From: JBMNRY01 sp050944915
Lineage (GTDB): Bacteria; Bacillota; Limnochordia; JAAZLZ01
Reading direction: 5' to 3'
DNA: 35,177 nt
NCBI GenBank assembly: GCA_050944915.1
Contig: JBMNRY010000006.1
Location: 1-35,177 of the forward strand
Below, in pieces: positions 8,479 through 15,134 of this stretch (within the stretch, counting starts at the first letter, position 1; each line of letters begins with the position of its first letter). A program made the position numbers and the translations under genes. A model generated the notes under the pieces. It made no database searches, had not been told where the DNA came from, and saw nothing but the letters and a program-made list of their open reading frames with translations.

Positions 8479-8633
8479 CGACAAAAACAGAAGCCCCAAG
8501 AGTTCCATTCCCTTCGCAAGCCCATTTTGAGCCCCCTTCCATCCCGCCGTCTCGAAGGATAAAGGATATAATACCGAGAAATAACGACAAATAGACAGAA
8601 CGAGCAAGTTATTTTCTTTTTAGCCAAAATGGT

Positions 8634-8662
8634 GCAGGATTTTGCCCTTTACCGGCGAATCT
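8634..8662 (+). promoter_or_regulatory. Sigma-H (Spo0H)-type promoter of the agr-like operon
   Basis: GCAGGATTT (8634-8642), 11 bases, then GGCGAATCT (8654-8662). This fits the Bacillus sigma-H consensus RnAGGAwWW-N11/12-RnnGAATWW at all but one position. It lies 21 bases before the agrB start, so transcription would begin close to its ribosome-binding site GGAGGG (8671-8676). A TATAAT at 8567-8572 lies further upstream but has no acceptable -35 box. Confidence 0.65.
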
Positions 8663-8683
8663 CCCCCTGTGGAGGGATTGGCC

Positions 8684-9277
8684 ATGCGAAAAATTGCCGA
8701 GCATATGGCTTTATTGATCGCCGAAGAAGTCGGTTATGACAAAGACGGGCTGAATTTTCAGCGGATTCGCTATGGTTTGGAAATATTGCTTTCGGTATCC
8801 ATTACCATGATGGTCCTGATGGCAGTAGCGGTCCTTTCTTCCTTGAAGGGTTCGTTGATGATGGTTGCCTTGAGCTCTGGACTCCTGCGCCTTGTTTCTG
8901 GAGGTGCCCACGCTAAACGTTTTTATCGCTGTTTGCTCATCGGCACCGCCCTTTGCCTTGTGGGGGGTTATGGAGCCGTGGTAGGGGTTGTTCCCGACGA
9001 ATGGCTTCCCATGGGGATCGTCAGTGCGGGTTTCATCGGTCTCATAGTCGTTTATAAATATGTTCCCGTTGCCACCAAGGCCAAACCGATCACCGAGCCC
9101 CAGCGTCGGCGTCGGTTCCAAATTCTATCGGCATGTTTCTTGGTCCTTTGGGTTGGTATTAGTCTCTTTCTTCTGCCTAAAGAAAGGGTTTTAGTGACGG
9201 CTTCCTTTTTTGGTGTCACCTGGCAGCTCTTCACCCTTACACCGGCAGGTATTAGTGTCTATGAAATCCTTGGTTAG
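8684..9277 (+). CDS. agrB: AgrB-like peptide-processing membrane protease
   Basis: 197 residues from ATG 8684, chosen because GGAGGG lies 7 bases upstream. A longer in-frame start at 8642 would overlap the promoter. AgrB is a membrane cysteine endopeptidase that removes the C-terminal tail of the AgrD propeptide and helps form the cyclic thiolactone signal. The active-site pair is visible as H76 and C83 in RLVSGGAHAKRFYRC, with the same seven-residue spacing as His77/Cys84 of Staphylococcus aureus AgrB. The preceding G-G and the basic residues also match. Four to six membrane spans follow. It heads an operon with an AgrD-type peptide gene 11 bases downstream, then a membrane protein and a kinase. 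Confidence 0.9.
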   Translation: MRKIAEHMALLIAEEVGYDKDGLNFQRIRYGLEILLSVSITMMVLMAVAVLSSLKGSLMMVALSSGLLRLVSGGAHAKRFYRCLLIGTALCLVGGYGAVVGVVPDEWLPMGIVSAGFIGLIVVYKYVPVATKAKPITEPQRRRRFQILSACFLVLWVGISLFLLPKERVLVTASFFGVTWQLFTLTPAGISVYEILG

Positions 9278-9288
9278 GAGGTGATCCT

Positions 9289-9399
9289 ATGCGGCGGATG
9301 TTCATGGTTCTCGCAGCGGCCATCGGTATGCTGTTTGCGGCTGTCGGTACCTGTAGTGCCAGCCTGTTCCTTGGTTATCAGCCGGAAGAACCGAAATAG
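9289..9399 (+). CDS. agrD: AgrD-like cyclic autoinducer peptide precursor, 36 residues
   Basis: A short gene with a strong GGAGGTGAT ribosome-binding site right after agrB. The N-terminal 20 residues are amphipathic/hydrophobic with two arginines, as in AgrD leaders. The C-terminal part is TCSASLFLGYQPEEPK, in which Cys22 is the only cysteine and would form the thiolactone. The ending YQPEEP matches the conserved acidic, proline-containing tail that AgrB cuts off in clostridial cyclic-lactone peptides. The mature signal should therefore lie around Cys22 to about Gly29. The exact ring size and cut sites cannot be read from sequence. The stop at 9397-9399 touches the TTG of the next gene. Confidence 0.88.
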   Translation: MRRMFMVLAAAIGMLFAAVGTCSASLFLGYQPEEPK

Positions 9400-9882
9400 T
9401 TGAAGGAGAGAAGCCAGGCGACCAATTTTCATCATTATTTCATGGTGTGGATCCTTTATTACGTTCCTGAAGGGTTCTTGATGTATTATACGGGCAACCG
9501 CTTCCTGGGTACGGGACGGGGGATGGTGGCCTTATCCATCGCGGGCCTTTGTTACGGTAGTATAGTTTTGGTGGCCAGGGTCCTTTTGCCCGGGGGCGGC
9601 CATATTCTCCCCTGTCTCATCGGTTTTTTCCTTATTGCCCGTTTTCTACTGCGGATATCATGGCGTAATAGTCTTCTTATATTGGTGATCCCTTGGGGTC
9701 TGCTACTCATGGGGGAGCTTCTGTTACTCGTTCCCTTAATGCATATCCTGCAACATTCGGCGGCTGACATCTTAACCAGTCCTCTACGGCACATCCTCTT
9801 TGGGTATGTAGGCCTATCCTTTGTTATCTTGGCAGCAATTTTAACGACTATTCTTTACAAGGAACAGCCTATCGAGATTTAG
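9400..9882 (+). CDS. Multi-spanning membrane protein between agrD and the kinase; possible detached AgrC sensor domain
   Basis: 160 residues from TTG 9400, the base after the agrD stop. ATG 9442 is a possible shorter start, but neither has a well-placed ribosome-binding site, and GAAGGAG lies inside the frame at 9402-9408. About five membrane spans cover most of the length. There is no catalytic motif. The hydrophobic layout and position suggest the 5-span N-terminal receptor module that is normally fused to the kinase in AgrC-type sensors. Here a stop and a fresh ATG separate it from the kinase gene 10 bases downstream. That it binds the peptide is inference from gene order, not from any motif. 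Confidence 0.6.
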   Translation: MKERSQATNFHHYFMVWILYYVPEGFLMYYTGNRFLGTGRGMVALSIAGLCYGSIVLVARVLLPGGGHILPCLIGFFLIARFLLRISWRNSLLILVIPWGLLLMGELLLLVPLMHILQHSAADILTSPLRHILFGYVGLSFVILAAILTTILYKEQPIEI

Positions 9883-9892
9883 AGGGGTAGTC

Positions 9893-10735
9893 ATGAACAA
9901 AGAACAGCGACAAAGGTTTTGGATCGGGATGGCGTTCTTCATTCTTATTACAGTCATATCTACCACCATTTATCGGTGGCTGTGGCAGGATACGGAGTCA
10001 CCCCTTGTCATCGACACCCAAATAGCCGCTTTGATCACTATGCTGAGTTGTTTGATTATCATGGTTCTACTGACGGCTTTGGTCGTGGTCAGCCGTCGGT
10101 CGAAGCTTCAGTTGGTTACAGCCTTAGAGGCCAGCAAACTTCAAGTGGAACAGGAATTGGGCGAACTGCTGCAAGGGGAGTTGTATGAATTCGACAATCA
10201 TCTGGCGGCTATTTCCATTTTGATTCAATCAGGTCAGCACAACAGAGCCGTCGATTATATTAACGATTTGAAAAAACGTCCTTTGACCAATAAAGCTTCC
10301 TTAGAATCCTTCTGGGCTAATTTTTCCCGGTTGATCATCATGGCCGAAGAAACCGGCGTCCGGGCTCAGATTGTCATCGCCGAATCCTTTTATCGTTTCT
10401 TGCGTTTTCAAGGTTTTAAACAGGTGGTCACTAACTTGGTGACCAATGCCATCGAAGCAGCCAAGGAGTCCCAGGAGCGGGGGAAGATCAAGGTTGAATT
10501 TACCAGCGATGGTCGGACTTTAGTATTCCGGGTGACTAACAACGGTCCGCCGATTGGTCAGGACCAAATGGAGCGGATTTGGGAGCACAACTACTCCACC
10601 AAATCTCCGCAAACCCGGGGTTACGGTCTTTGGATCGTCCGTAATGCCGTCCAGGGCTTCGGCGGCAACATTTTCTGCTCCACCGATCCCCAAGGCAACA
10701 CCTTTTTCGAGGTACAAATCCCTGGTCGTGACTAA
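9893..10735 (+). CDS. AgrC-like GHKL histidine kinase with altered phosphoacceptor motif
   Basis: 280 residues. Two membrane spans lie at about 10-30 and 44-67, followed by a linker helix. The dimerisation helix reads LYEFDNHLAAISILIQSG (97-114). In relatives this is R-H-D/E-x-x-N-H-L, so Tyr98 (codon TAT) stands where the phosphorylated His is expected, while N102-H103-L104 are kept. The ATP-binding domain looks complete, with an N box NLVTNAIEAA (N185), a G1 box VTNNGPPIG, an F-box-like IWEHNYSTK and a G2 box RGYGLWIV. The start ATG 9893 follows an AGAGGGG site. No response regulator gene follows. It may be a pseudokinase, may use another residue, or may work with a partner elsewhere. Confidence 0.82.
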   Translation: MNKEQRQRFWIGMAFFILITVISTTIYRWLWQDTESPLVIDTQIAALITMLSCLIIMVLLTALVVVSRRSKLQLVTALEASKLQVEQELGELLQGELYEFDNHLAAISILIQSGQHNRAVDYINDLKKRPLTNKASLESFWANFSRLIIMAEETGVRAQIVIAESFYRFLRFQGFKQVVTNLVTNAIEAAKESQERGKIKVEFTSDGRTLVFRVTNNGPPIGQDQMERIWEHNYSTKSPQTRGYGLWIVRNAVQGFGGNIFCSTDPQGNTFFEVQIPGRD

Positions 10736-10753
10736 GATGTCCCTTACCTCAAA

Positions 10754-10790
10754 ATGGCCGGCGAAAACCATTGCCGGCTATTCTTATTTA
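10754..10790 (+). terminator. Hairpin after the agr-like operon, weak terminator
   Basis: ATGGCCGGC (10754-10762) pairs with GCCGGCTAT (10773-10781), with one G-T pair. The following TCTTATTTA is only a weak T-run, so termination may be partial. Confidence 0.5.
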
Positions 10791-11121
10791 CACCTACCGT
10801 GGACATTCCGGGCGATACGTCCTCGATGATTCAATTCCACCCAATCATGGCTCACCTCCGTTAGGGAAAGCTGTAAAATTGGCGTTGTTAAAACGGTCAG
10901 GAAATTTCCTCCCTATCTTAGAGGAGACGGGGTCCTCCCCGGCTAAGATATAAGCACTCTTTTGCCCATCTTCCTTAGGTTAAACCTGCTGCTAGATGGA
11001 AAGCACCATCGTTGAAGGAAACGAGAGGAAGGGGCCTAAGGAGTATCTAGATCGGCTGAACAGGTAGACAAGGAAGCCTACTGTATCAAAGAGCGACGAA
11101 GGTAGATGAGGAGGGAAAGGG
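10791..11121. other. Non-coding gap with a compound hairpin
   Basis: No frame here has both a start and a ribosome-binding site. TATCTTAG (10914-10921) and CTAAGATA (10943-10950) are exact inverted repeats that enclose a second stem, CGGGG-tcct-CCCCG. CTCTTTTG follows about 6 bases later. The function is unknown; it could be a terminator or part of a leader for the gene at 11122. Confidence 0.4.
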
Positions 11122-12114
11122 ATGAAACCGAGGGAGAGAATACTGGCGACCATCAAAGGCGAGATCCCCGATCGGGTACCTTGGCTGGAAATGGTTATCG
11201 ATTCTGGTTTGGCGGAGAAAATACTTGGTCGTCCATCGCCCTTTTCTGGGAGGTTGAACATAGATCCCCATCTTTTAGAGGTCTTGGCTTTAGATAATAT
11301 CGCCGTCAATCTTAAACCACCGGATGTAACGGAAAAACATCATTATAAGGGGATTGAGTATGTAGGCCCTGGCTTGATCCATGGGTGGGACGAGATCGAT
11401 TTCTTGCGTTCCCAGCTACCTGACCCCGAGGATCCCGGTTTTTATCAACCGCTCGAGGAGTATTTGGAGAAGTATCGGGGAGATTACGCCGCTGTTGTCT
11501 GTTTGCGAGCGGGCATCGCCAACGCCTATTTGAGCATGGGCATGGAGAATTTCTGTTTCGCCCTTTATGATGATCTCCCACTGGTGGAAAGGGTCTTAGA
11601 CATCTTCAACGAATGGACCCTGCAAGTGGTGGAAAAGGTCAACAAAATGGGTTTTGATTTGGCGGTGATCAGCGATGACCTTTGTGATCAGCGGGGACCG
11701 ATCTTTTCACCCCAGACCTTGCGGGAACTATTTGCACCCCGCTACCTCAAGATCAACGAAGCGTTGAAAATACCGTGGTTGCTCCATACCGACGGCAATT
11801 TCATGCCCATCATCGAAGACCTGATGGAATTAGGGATGGTGGGGATCGGCAATATCGAACCTGGTGCCGTCGACATCGTGGATCTAAAGGAAAGGTATGG
11901 CCATCGGTTAACATTGTTGGGTAACATCGATTTGAGCTACACTTTGACCAGGGGCACTGCCGAAGAAGTCAAAGCAAAGGTCAAAGAGCGGATTGCCCAA
12001 TGTGCTCCCGGGGGCCGGTATCTCATCGCCAGTGAAAACTCCATTCCCCCCTATGTCTTGGCCGAAAACCTCTTGGCTATGAGTGAGGCCATCGAAGAAT
12101 ACGGCTATTATTGA
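11122..12114 (+). CDS. Uroporphyrinogen decarboxylase (URO-D) family protein
   Basis: 330 residues. The N-terminus MKPRERILATIKGEIPDRVP is the standard opening of URO-D superfamily proteins, a TIM barrel that includes HemE and the cobalamin-dependent methyltransferases MtaA/MtbA. Later motifs include LLHTDGNFMPIIEDLMELG and then LTLLGNIDLSYTLTRGTAEEV. The methyltransferase zinc motif H-x-C is not present (it reads HTDG). No haem genes are nearby, so neither true HemE nor MtaA is well supported. It is probably one of the many uncharacterised family members linked to sugar or C1 metabolism. ATG 11122 follows GAGGAGGG. A large hairpin lies just downstream. Confidence 0.75.
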   Translation: MKPRERILATIKGEIPDRVPWLEMVIDSGLAEKILGRPSPFSGRLNIDPHLLEVLALDNIAVNLKPPDVTEKHHYKGIEYVGPGLIHGWDEIDFLRSQLPDPEDPGFYQPLEEYLEKYRGDYAAVVCLRAGIANAYLSMGMENFCFALYDDLPLVERVLDIFNEWTLQVVEKVNKMGFDLAVISDDLCDQRGPIFSPQTLRELFAPRYLKINEALKIPWLLHTDGNFMPIIEDLMELGMVGIGNIEPGAVDIVDLKERYGHRLTLLGNIDLSYTLTRGTAEEVKAKVKERIAQCAPGGRYLIASENSIPPYVLAENLLAMSEAIEEYGYY

Positions 12115-12153
12115 CGTTAAAGTGTAGGGGAATCTGCTGTTGCAAGATGCAGA

Positions 12154-12217
12154 GGCCTGGCCTTTTAAGGGGTGTCCTGGAAAAGACCAGTGAAGATGAC
12201 ACCCCAAGGGCCAGGCC
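12154..12217. repeat. Long compound hairpin between convergent genes
   Basis: Three nested inverted repeats share one axis. GGCCTGGCC (12154-12162) pairs with GGCCAGGCC (12209-12217). GGGGTGTC (12169-12176) pairs with GACACCCC (12198-12205). CTGG (12177-12180) pairs with CCAG (12187-12190). There is no T-run on either side. It sits between the URO-D gene and the minus-strand small gene and may act as a two-way transcription barrier. Confidence 0.6.
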
Positions 12218-12238
12218 ATATTAAGCTAGGGTTGGCAA

Positions 12239-12442
12239 TCATTCTTCCGGATCCCGGAAAGGCCGCATAATGCCGTTTTGGCCGAAGAAGAAATCATCCT
12301 CGGGGGGTTCCTCCTCGGCGATTTCCAAATCATCGGGCAGATGGATCTCGATTTTGATCACCCGGGGACCCCCTAGACGGATAAAGGCGTAGATAATAGC
12401 TGCTATCCCTATCAGGTGCAAAAGAATTGGTATGAAAGCCAT
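12239..12442 (-). CDS. Small single-span membrane protein of unknown function
   Basis: 67 residues. An N-terminal hydrophobic segment (MAFIPILLHLIGIAAIIYAF) is followed by a short basic patch and then a very acidic tail (LPDDLEIAEEEPPEDDFFFG). A GAGGAG ribosome-binding site lies 9 bases upstream of ATG on the minus strand, which supports real expression. It is the last gene of the minus-strand group after lgt, with a gap of about 96 bases. I do not recognise the family. The tail should face the cytoplasm or the surface depending on topology, which is not clear. Confidence 0.55.
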   Translation of the reverse strand: MAFIPILLHLIGIAAIIYAFIRLGGPRVIKIEIHLPDDLEIAEEEPPEDDFFFGQNGIMRPFRDPEE

Positions 12443-12538
12443 TCTTATCGTCTCCTCGGAAATTTTCTTTCCAGGGTATGCTCTGTATTTGGCGAAAGGA
12501 ATAGTTGAAGGGACCTGTTTTCCAAAGGAAGGAAAACT

Positions 12539-13267
12539 CTACTGCTGTCTTTTGTGGGCCCGAGCCATGAAGAACAACATTAAGAGACTAAAGCCCAGGG
12601 CGATGATTTGGGTCCAGGCCAAGGGGCCGATTTGATTGTTATCGGAGCGGAGAAAGTCCAAGAAGAAGCGAAAGATGGAATGGATGAGTAGGACTCGATA
12701 GAAGGCATAGCCCGGGTAGGCCGGCTGGCGACTCCAATGGAGGGCCTTGGGAAGCAGGAACAGGGAAAAAAGCATCTCGTACAAGGGCAAGGGGTGGACC
12801 GGTTGGCCGCTTAGGGGGAAGGTGATGGCCCATGGTAAAGAGGTGGGAGCTCCAAAAAGCTCGCCATTGAGGAGATTGCCGAAACGGATGAAAATATGGC
12901 CGATGGTGATGGTGGGCGCCGTAGCATCGGCGATGGTCCAATAGGGGAGTTGATCCCTTTTGGTCCAAAAATAGCCGACGATCATGACGGCGATGATTGC
13001 CCCTTGGGAGCCAAGACCGGCCCGGAGAAAGATATGGCGGGGATGGGCTAAATAATATTCGAGATCGAGTAACACCACTCCTAAGCGGGCCCCGACAAAA
13101 AAGACAACGGCTAGTTTAAGGAGCAGACTTTCGATCTTCTCTTCATCGAGACCATAAGCCCGGATATTCTGCCTAATATTGATAAACCCTAGGATGAAGG
13201 CGCTGGCAGCCAAGAGGCCGTACCAGTAGATGGCTAAAGGTCCAATACGAAAGGCGATGGGGTTCAT
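12539..13267 (-). CDS. lgt: Prolipoprotein diacylglyceryl transferase
   Basis: 242 residues from the ATG at 13267, chosen because MNPIAFRIGPLAIYWYGLL is the usual Lgt start and a GGGGGG stretch precedes it. Lgt moves diacylglycerol from phosphatidylglycerol onto the lipobox cysteine of prolipoproteins. About seven membrane spans are visible. The Lgt signature appears as HIFIRFGNLLNGELFG, which keeps the conserved Arg, Gly-Asn and N-G-E. Predicted lipoproteins in this window (M23 peptidase at 15135, lipoprotein at 22289) would be its clients. It lies 31 bases after the GNAT gene and probably shares its transcript. Confidence 0.92.
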   Translation of the reverse strand: MNPIAFRIGPLAIYWYGLLAASAFILGFINIRQNIRAYGLDEEKIESLLLKLAVVFFVGARLGVVLLDLEYYLAHPRHIFLRAGLGSQGAIIAVMIVGYFWTKRDQLPYWTIADATAPTITIGHIFIRFGNLLNGELFGAPTSLPWAITFPLSGQPVHPLPLYEMLFSLFLLPKALHWSRQPAYPGYAFYRVLLIHSIFRFFLDFLRSDNNQIGPLAWTQIIALGFSLLMLFFMARAHKRQQ

Positions 13268-13298
13268 CGTTTCCCCCCCACAGAACATGATATTTATA

Positions 13299-13763
13299 TT
13301 ATAGCCTTAGTTCGAAAAAAAGGGCTCCCGGAATCGGATTATGGTAGTATGGGGGCCGTTGCTCAAAATCTATAGAACGGTAAAGGGATAGGGCGGGGGT
13401 CATGTCGGCGATGGTATCTAAGAGAAGCCTTTCATAACCGAGGGCCCTGGCCCGTTCGACGATGGCCACCGCCAAGCTTCGACCGATTCCTTGTCGGCGG
13501 TGATTTTCTTGGACATACAACCTTTTCACTTCACCTGTAGTAGCATCGAGGGGTTTTAGGGCGATACAGCCGACAATAGCCTCATCTCGGCGGGCGAGGA
13601 GGATGGCTCCCCGTGGTGGTCCATAGGGGCCTGGCAAGTCGGCCAATTCCCTTTTGAAATCTTGAAAATCCAAGGGAAAGGGCAGGGACTGGGCATATTC
13701 CTGAAACAGCTTGCCGATGATGGGTAGGTGCTCCTTGTAACCTTCGATGATTTGAACTGTCAC
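13299..13763 (-). CDS. GNAT-family N-acetyltransferase
   Basis: 154 residues from GTG 13763, chosen because GAGGAGG (minus strand, 13777-13771) sits 7 bases upstream. The longer frame to 13808 has no ribosome-binding site. The acetyl-CoA-binding motif A is clear: EVKRLYVQENHRRQGIGRSL (Q-x-x-G-x-G/A form RRQGIG). The following helix is VAIVERARALGYERLLLDT, and the C-terminal motif LYRSIDFEQRPPYYHNP is typical of small-molecule GNATs. The substrate is unknown. It is the first gene of the minus-strand group with lgt. Confidence 0.85.
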   Translation of the reverse strand: MTVQIIEGYKEHLPIIGKLFQEYAQSLPFPLDFQDFKRELADLPGPYGPPRGAILLARRDEAIVGCIALKPLDATTGEVKRLYVQENHRRQGIGRSLAVAIVERARALGYERLLLDTIADMTPALSLYRSIDFEQRPPYYHNPIPGALFFELRL

Positions 13764-13969
13764 TGCCGCCCCTCCTCTTCCAATGGTGTAAGCGGTCCAA
13801 TGGACCACAACTATCGATGGCCCGTCCTTGTCTTATGCCTGTTACCTTCGGGGTCCTTTGGCCACCTTCCTTCTTGGCTCCTTACCATTGATTTCAGCCA
13901 AATTAGCCTGTTTAGGGTAGCTAAAGGGCGATGCTTTGGGAAGAATAGAAAAAGTTCCCCTCGGTGATG

Positions 13970-13998
13970 TTGAAAACTTAAATGGAATGGTGTATAAT
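13970..13998 (+). promoter_or_regulatory. Sigma-A promoter of tRNA-His
   Basis: TTGAAA (13970-13975), 17 bases, TATAAT (13993-13998), with TG before the -10 box. It starts 17 bases before the tRNA. Confidence 0.8.
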
Positions 13999-14015
13999 AA
14001 CTTTAGTTCTCGGTG

Positions 14016-14092
14016 GTGGACGTAGCTCAGTTGGTTAGAGCGCCAGGTTGTGGCCCTGGAGGCCGTGGGTTCGAATCCCATCGTTCACCCCA
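14016..14092 (+). tRNA. tRNA-His (anticodon GTG)
   Basis: The cloverleaf is complete. The acceptor GTGGACG pairs with CGTTCAC, the D-arm is GCTC/GAGC, and the anticodon stem CCAGG/CCTGG holds the loop TTGTGGC. The T-arm is GTGGG/CCCAT, and CCA is encoded at 14090-14092. G at 14015 faces C73 (14089), the extra G-1:C73 pair specific to tRNA-His. Confidence 0.97.
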
Positions 14093-14099
14093 TTTTTTT

Positions 14100-14124
14100 G
14101 CCTCGACAGCGAGGCTCTTTTTTA
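14100..14124 (+). terminator. Terminator after tRNA-His
   Basis: GCCTCG (14100-14105) pairs with CGAGGC (14110-14115), followed by TCTTTTTTA. Confidence 0.85.
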
Positions 14125-14245
14125 TTTTAAACGGAAAAGGGAAACGGCCTTGACTTGTGGAACATTTGGCCTGAGGGACATGCTCGGGGTAGACTCTATC
14201 CAAGGGCTCCCAACTTTTCACAAAACAATAAGGAGGCCGAAAGAA

Positions 14246-14947
14246 TTGTCGATTTTAACACCGGCAGAATTGGCAGCATTGCGGAAGTTTGATTCTCCTA
14301 CCATTGCTAATGCTTTGGAACGCTTCAATATCCGGCCCAGGAATGAAGGTTTCATGGGTCCAGAAATTAAGCGCATCTTAGGTGATGGCCCTATCGTCGG
14401 GTATGCTTATACTGCGAAGATCGCGGCCAACGATCCGCCGACAGAGGCCCAAAAGGCTCTACGGCGCCAGTACTGGGAAGGGATCGTTAAAACCCCTAAG
14501 CCGGTCATCTCCGTCCTCCAAGATGTGGATCCCAAGCCAGTAGGCTCCTTCTGGGGTGAAGTAAATGCATCGATTCATACCGCTTTGGGTTGTATCGGAA
14601 CCATCACCAACGGCGGAGTGCGGGACCTGGATGAAGTAGAAGATATAGGTTTCACCTATTTCGCCAGCTGTGTCCTAGTCTCCCACGCTTACATCCATAT
14701 AGTCGAAGTCGGCCAGCCGGTGGAAGTCGGCGGCATCACCATCAGCCCTGGGGATCTCATCCACGCCGACAAACACGGTGTAATCACCATCCCCCACGAA
14801 GTGGCTAAAGATTTGGCTGCCGCTTGCGAAGCAGTGACGGAAGCCGAACGGCCAGTCATCGAATACTGCAGGGCCCGCTTCGAAAGCAAAGATGTGGATC
14901 TCGATATACTGCAATCGCTGATGGACGAAATGGGTCGGAAACGCTAA
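14246..14947 (+). CDS. RraA-like family protein (possible 4-hydroxy-4-methyl-2-oxoglutarate aldolase type)
   Basis: 233 residues from TTG 14246, supported by AGGAGG at 14231-14236. The same frame runs back through the tRNA and its terminator, so earlier starts are excluded. RraA-like proteins share a fold with HMG/oxaloacetate aldolases, menaquinone-related 'MenG' homologues and RNase E inhibitor RraA. The family signature appears as ALGCIGTITNGGVRDLDEVE. It contains the conserved Arg-Asp but has Asn where the aldolases usually have Asp before the Gly. The N-terminus LRKFDSPTIANALERFNI is also typical. An enzymatic role in hydroxyacid breakdown is plausible given the aldolase and dehydrogenase genes downstream, but the reaction is not known. 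Confidence 0.82.
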   Translation: MSILTPAELAALRKFDSPTIANALERFNIRPRNEGFMGPEIKRILGDGPIVGYAYTAKIAANDPPTEAQKALRRQYWEGIVKTPKPVISVLQDVDPKPVGSFWGEVNASIHTALGCIGTITNGGVRDLDEVEDIGFTYFASCVLVSHAYIHIVEVGQPVEVGGITISPGDLIHADKHGVITIPHEVAKDLAAACEAVTEAERPVIEYCRARFESKDVDLDILQSLMDEMGRKR

Positions 14948-14983
14948 ACCGGGTTTCCTCCGAAACTCATAATTAGTTGTTGA

Positions 14984-15020
14984 AGCAGGTGGTGCCCCGT
15001 GGCGCCACTTGCTTTTTTTA
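14984..15020 (+). terminator. Terminator after the RraA-like gene
   Basis: GCAGGTGG (14985-14992) pairs with CCACTTGC (15005-15012) through one G-T pair, with an inner GCC/GGC stem. TTTTTTTA follows. Confidence 0.88.
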
Positions 15021-15134
15021 TTTACCTTCTTGGGAGCAGGGGTTGGTAGCAACTACCAAGAGGTTGAAGTATTGGTAAAGAGAAGTCTACCCCAGAATAA
15101 TTATCCAGCATTGGATAGATCAGGGGGAGAAGTA

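Noticed and set aside
10771..10953. A 60-codon open frame after the agr-like operon
   Set aside because: It begins in a hairpin loop, lacks a ribosome-binding site and crosses the nested hairpin.
14048..14245. N-terminal extension of the RraA-like protein
   Set aside because: The frame runs through tRNA-His and its terminator; AGGAGG supports TTG 14246 instead.
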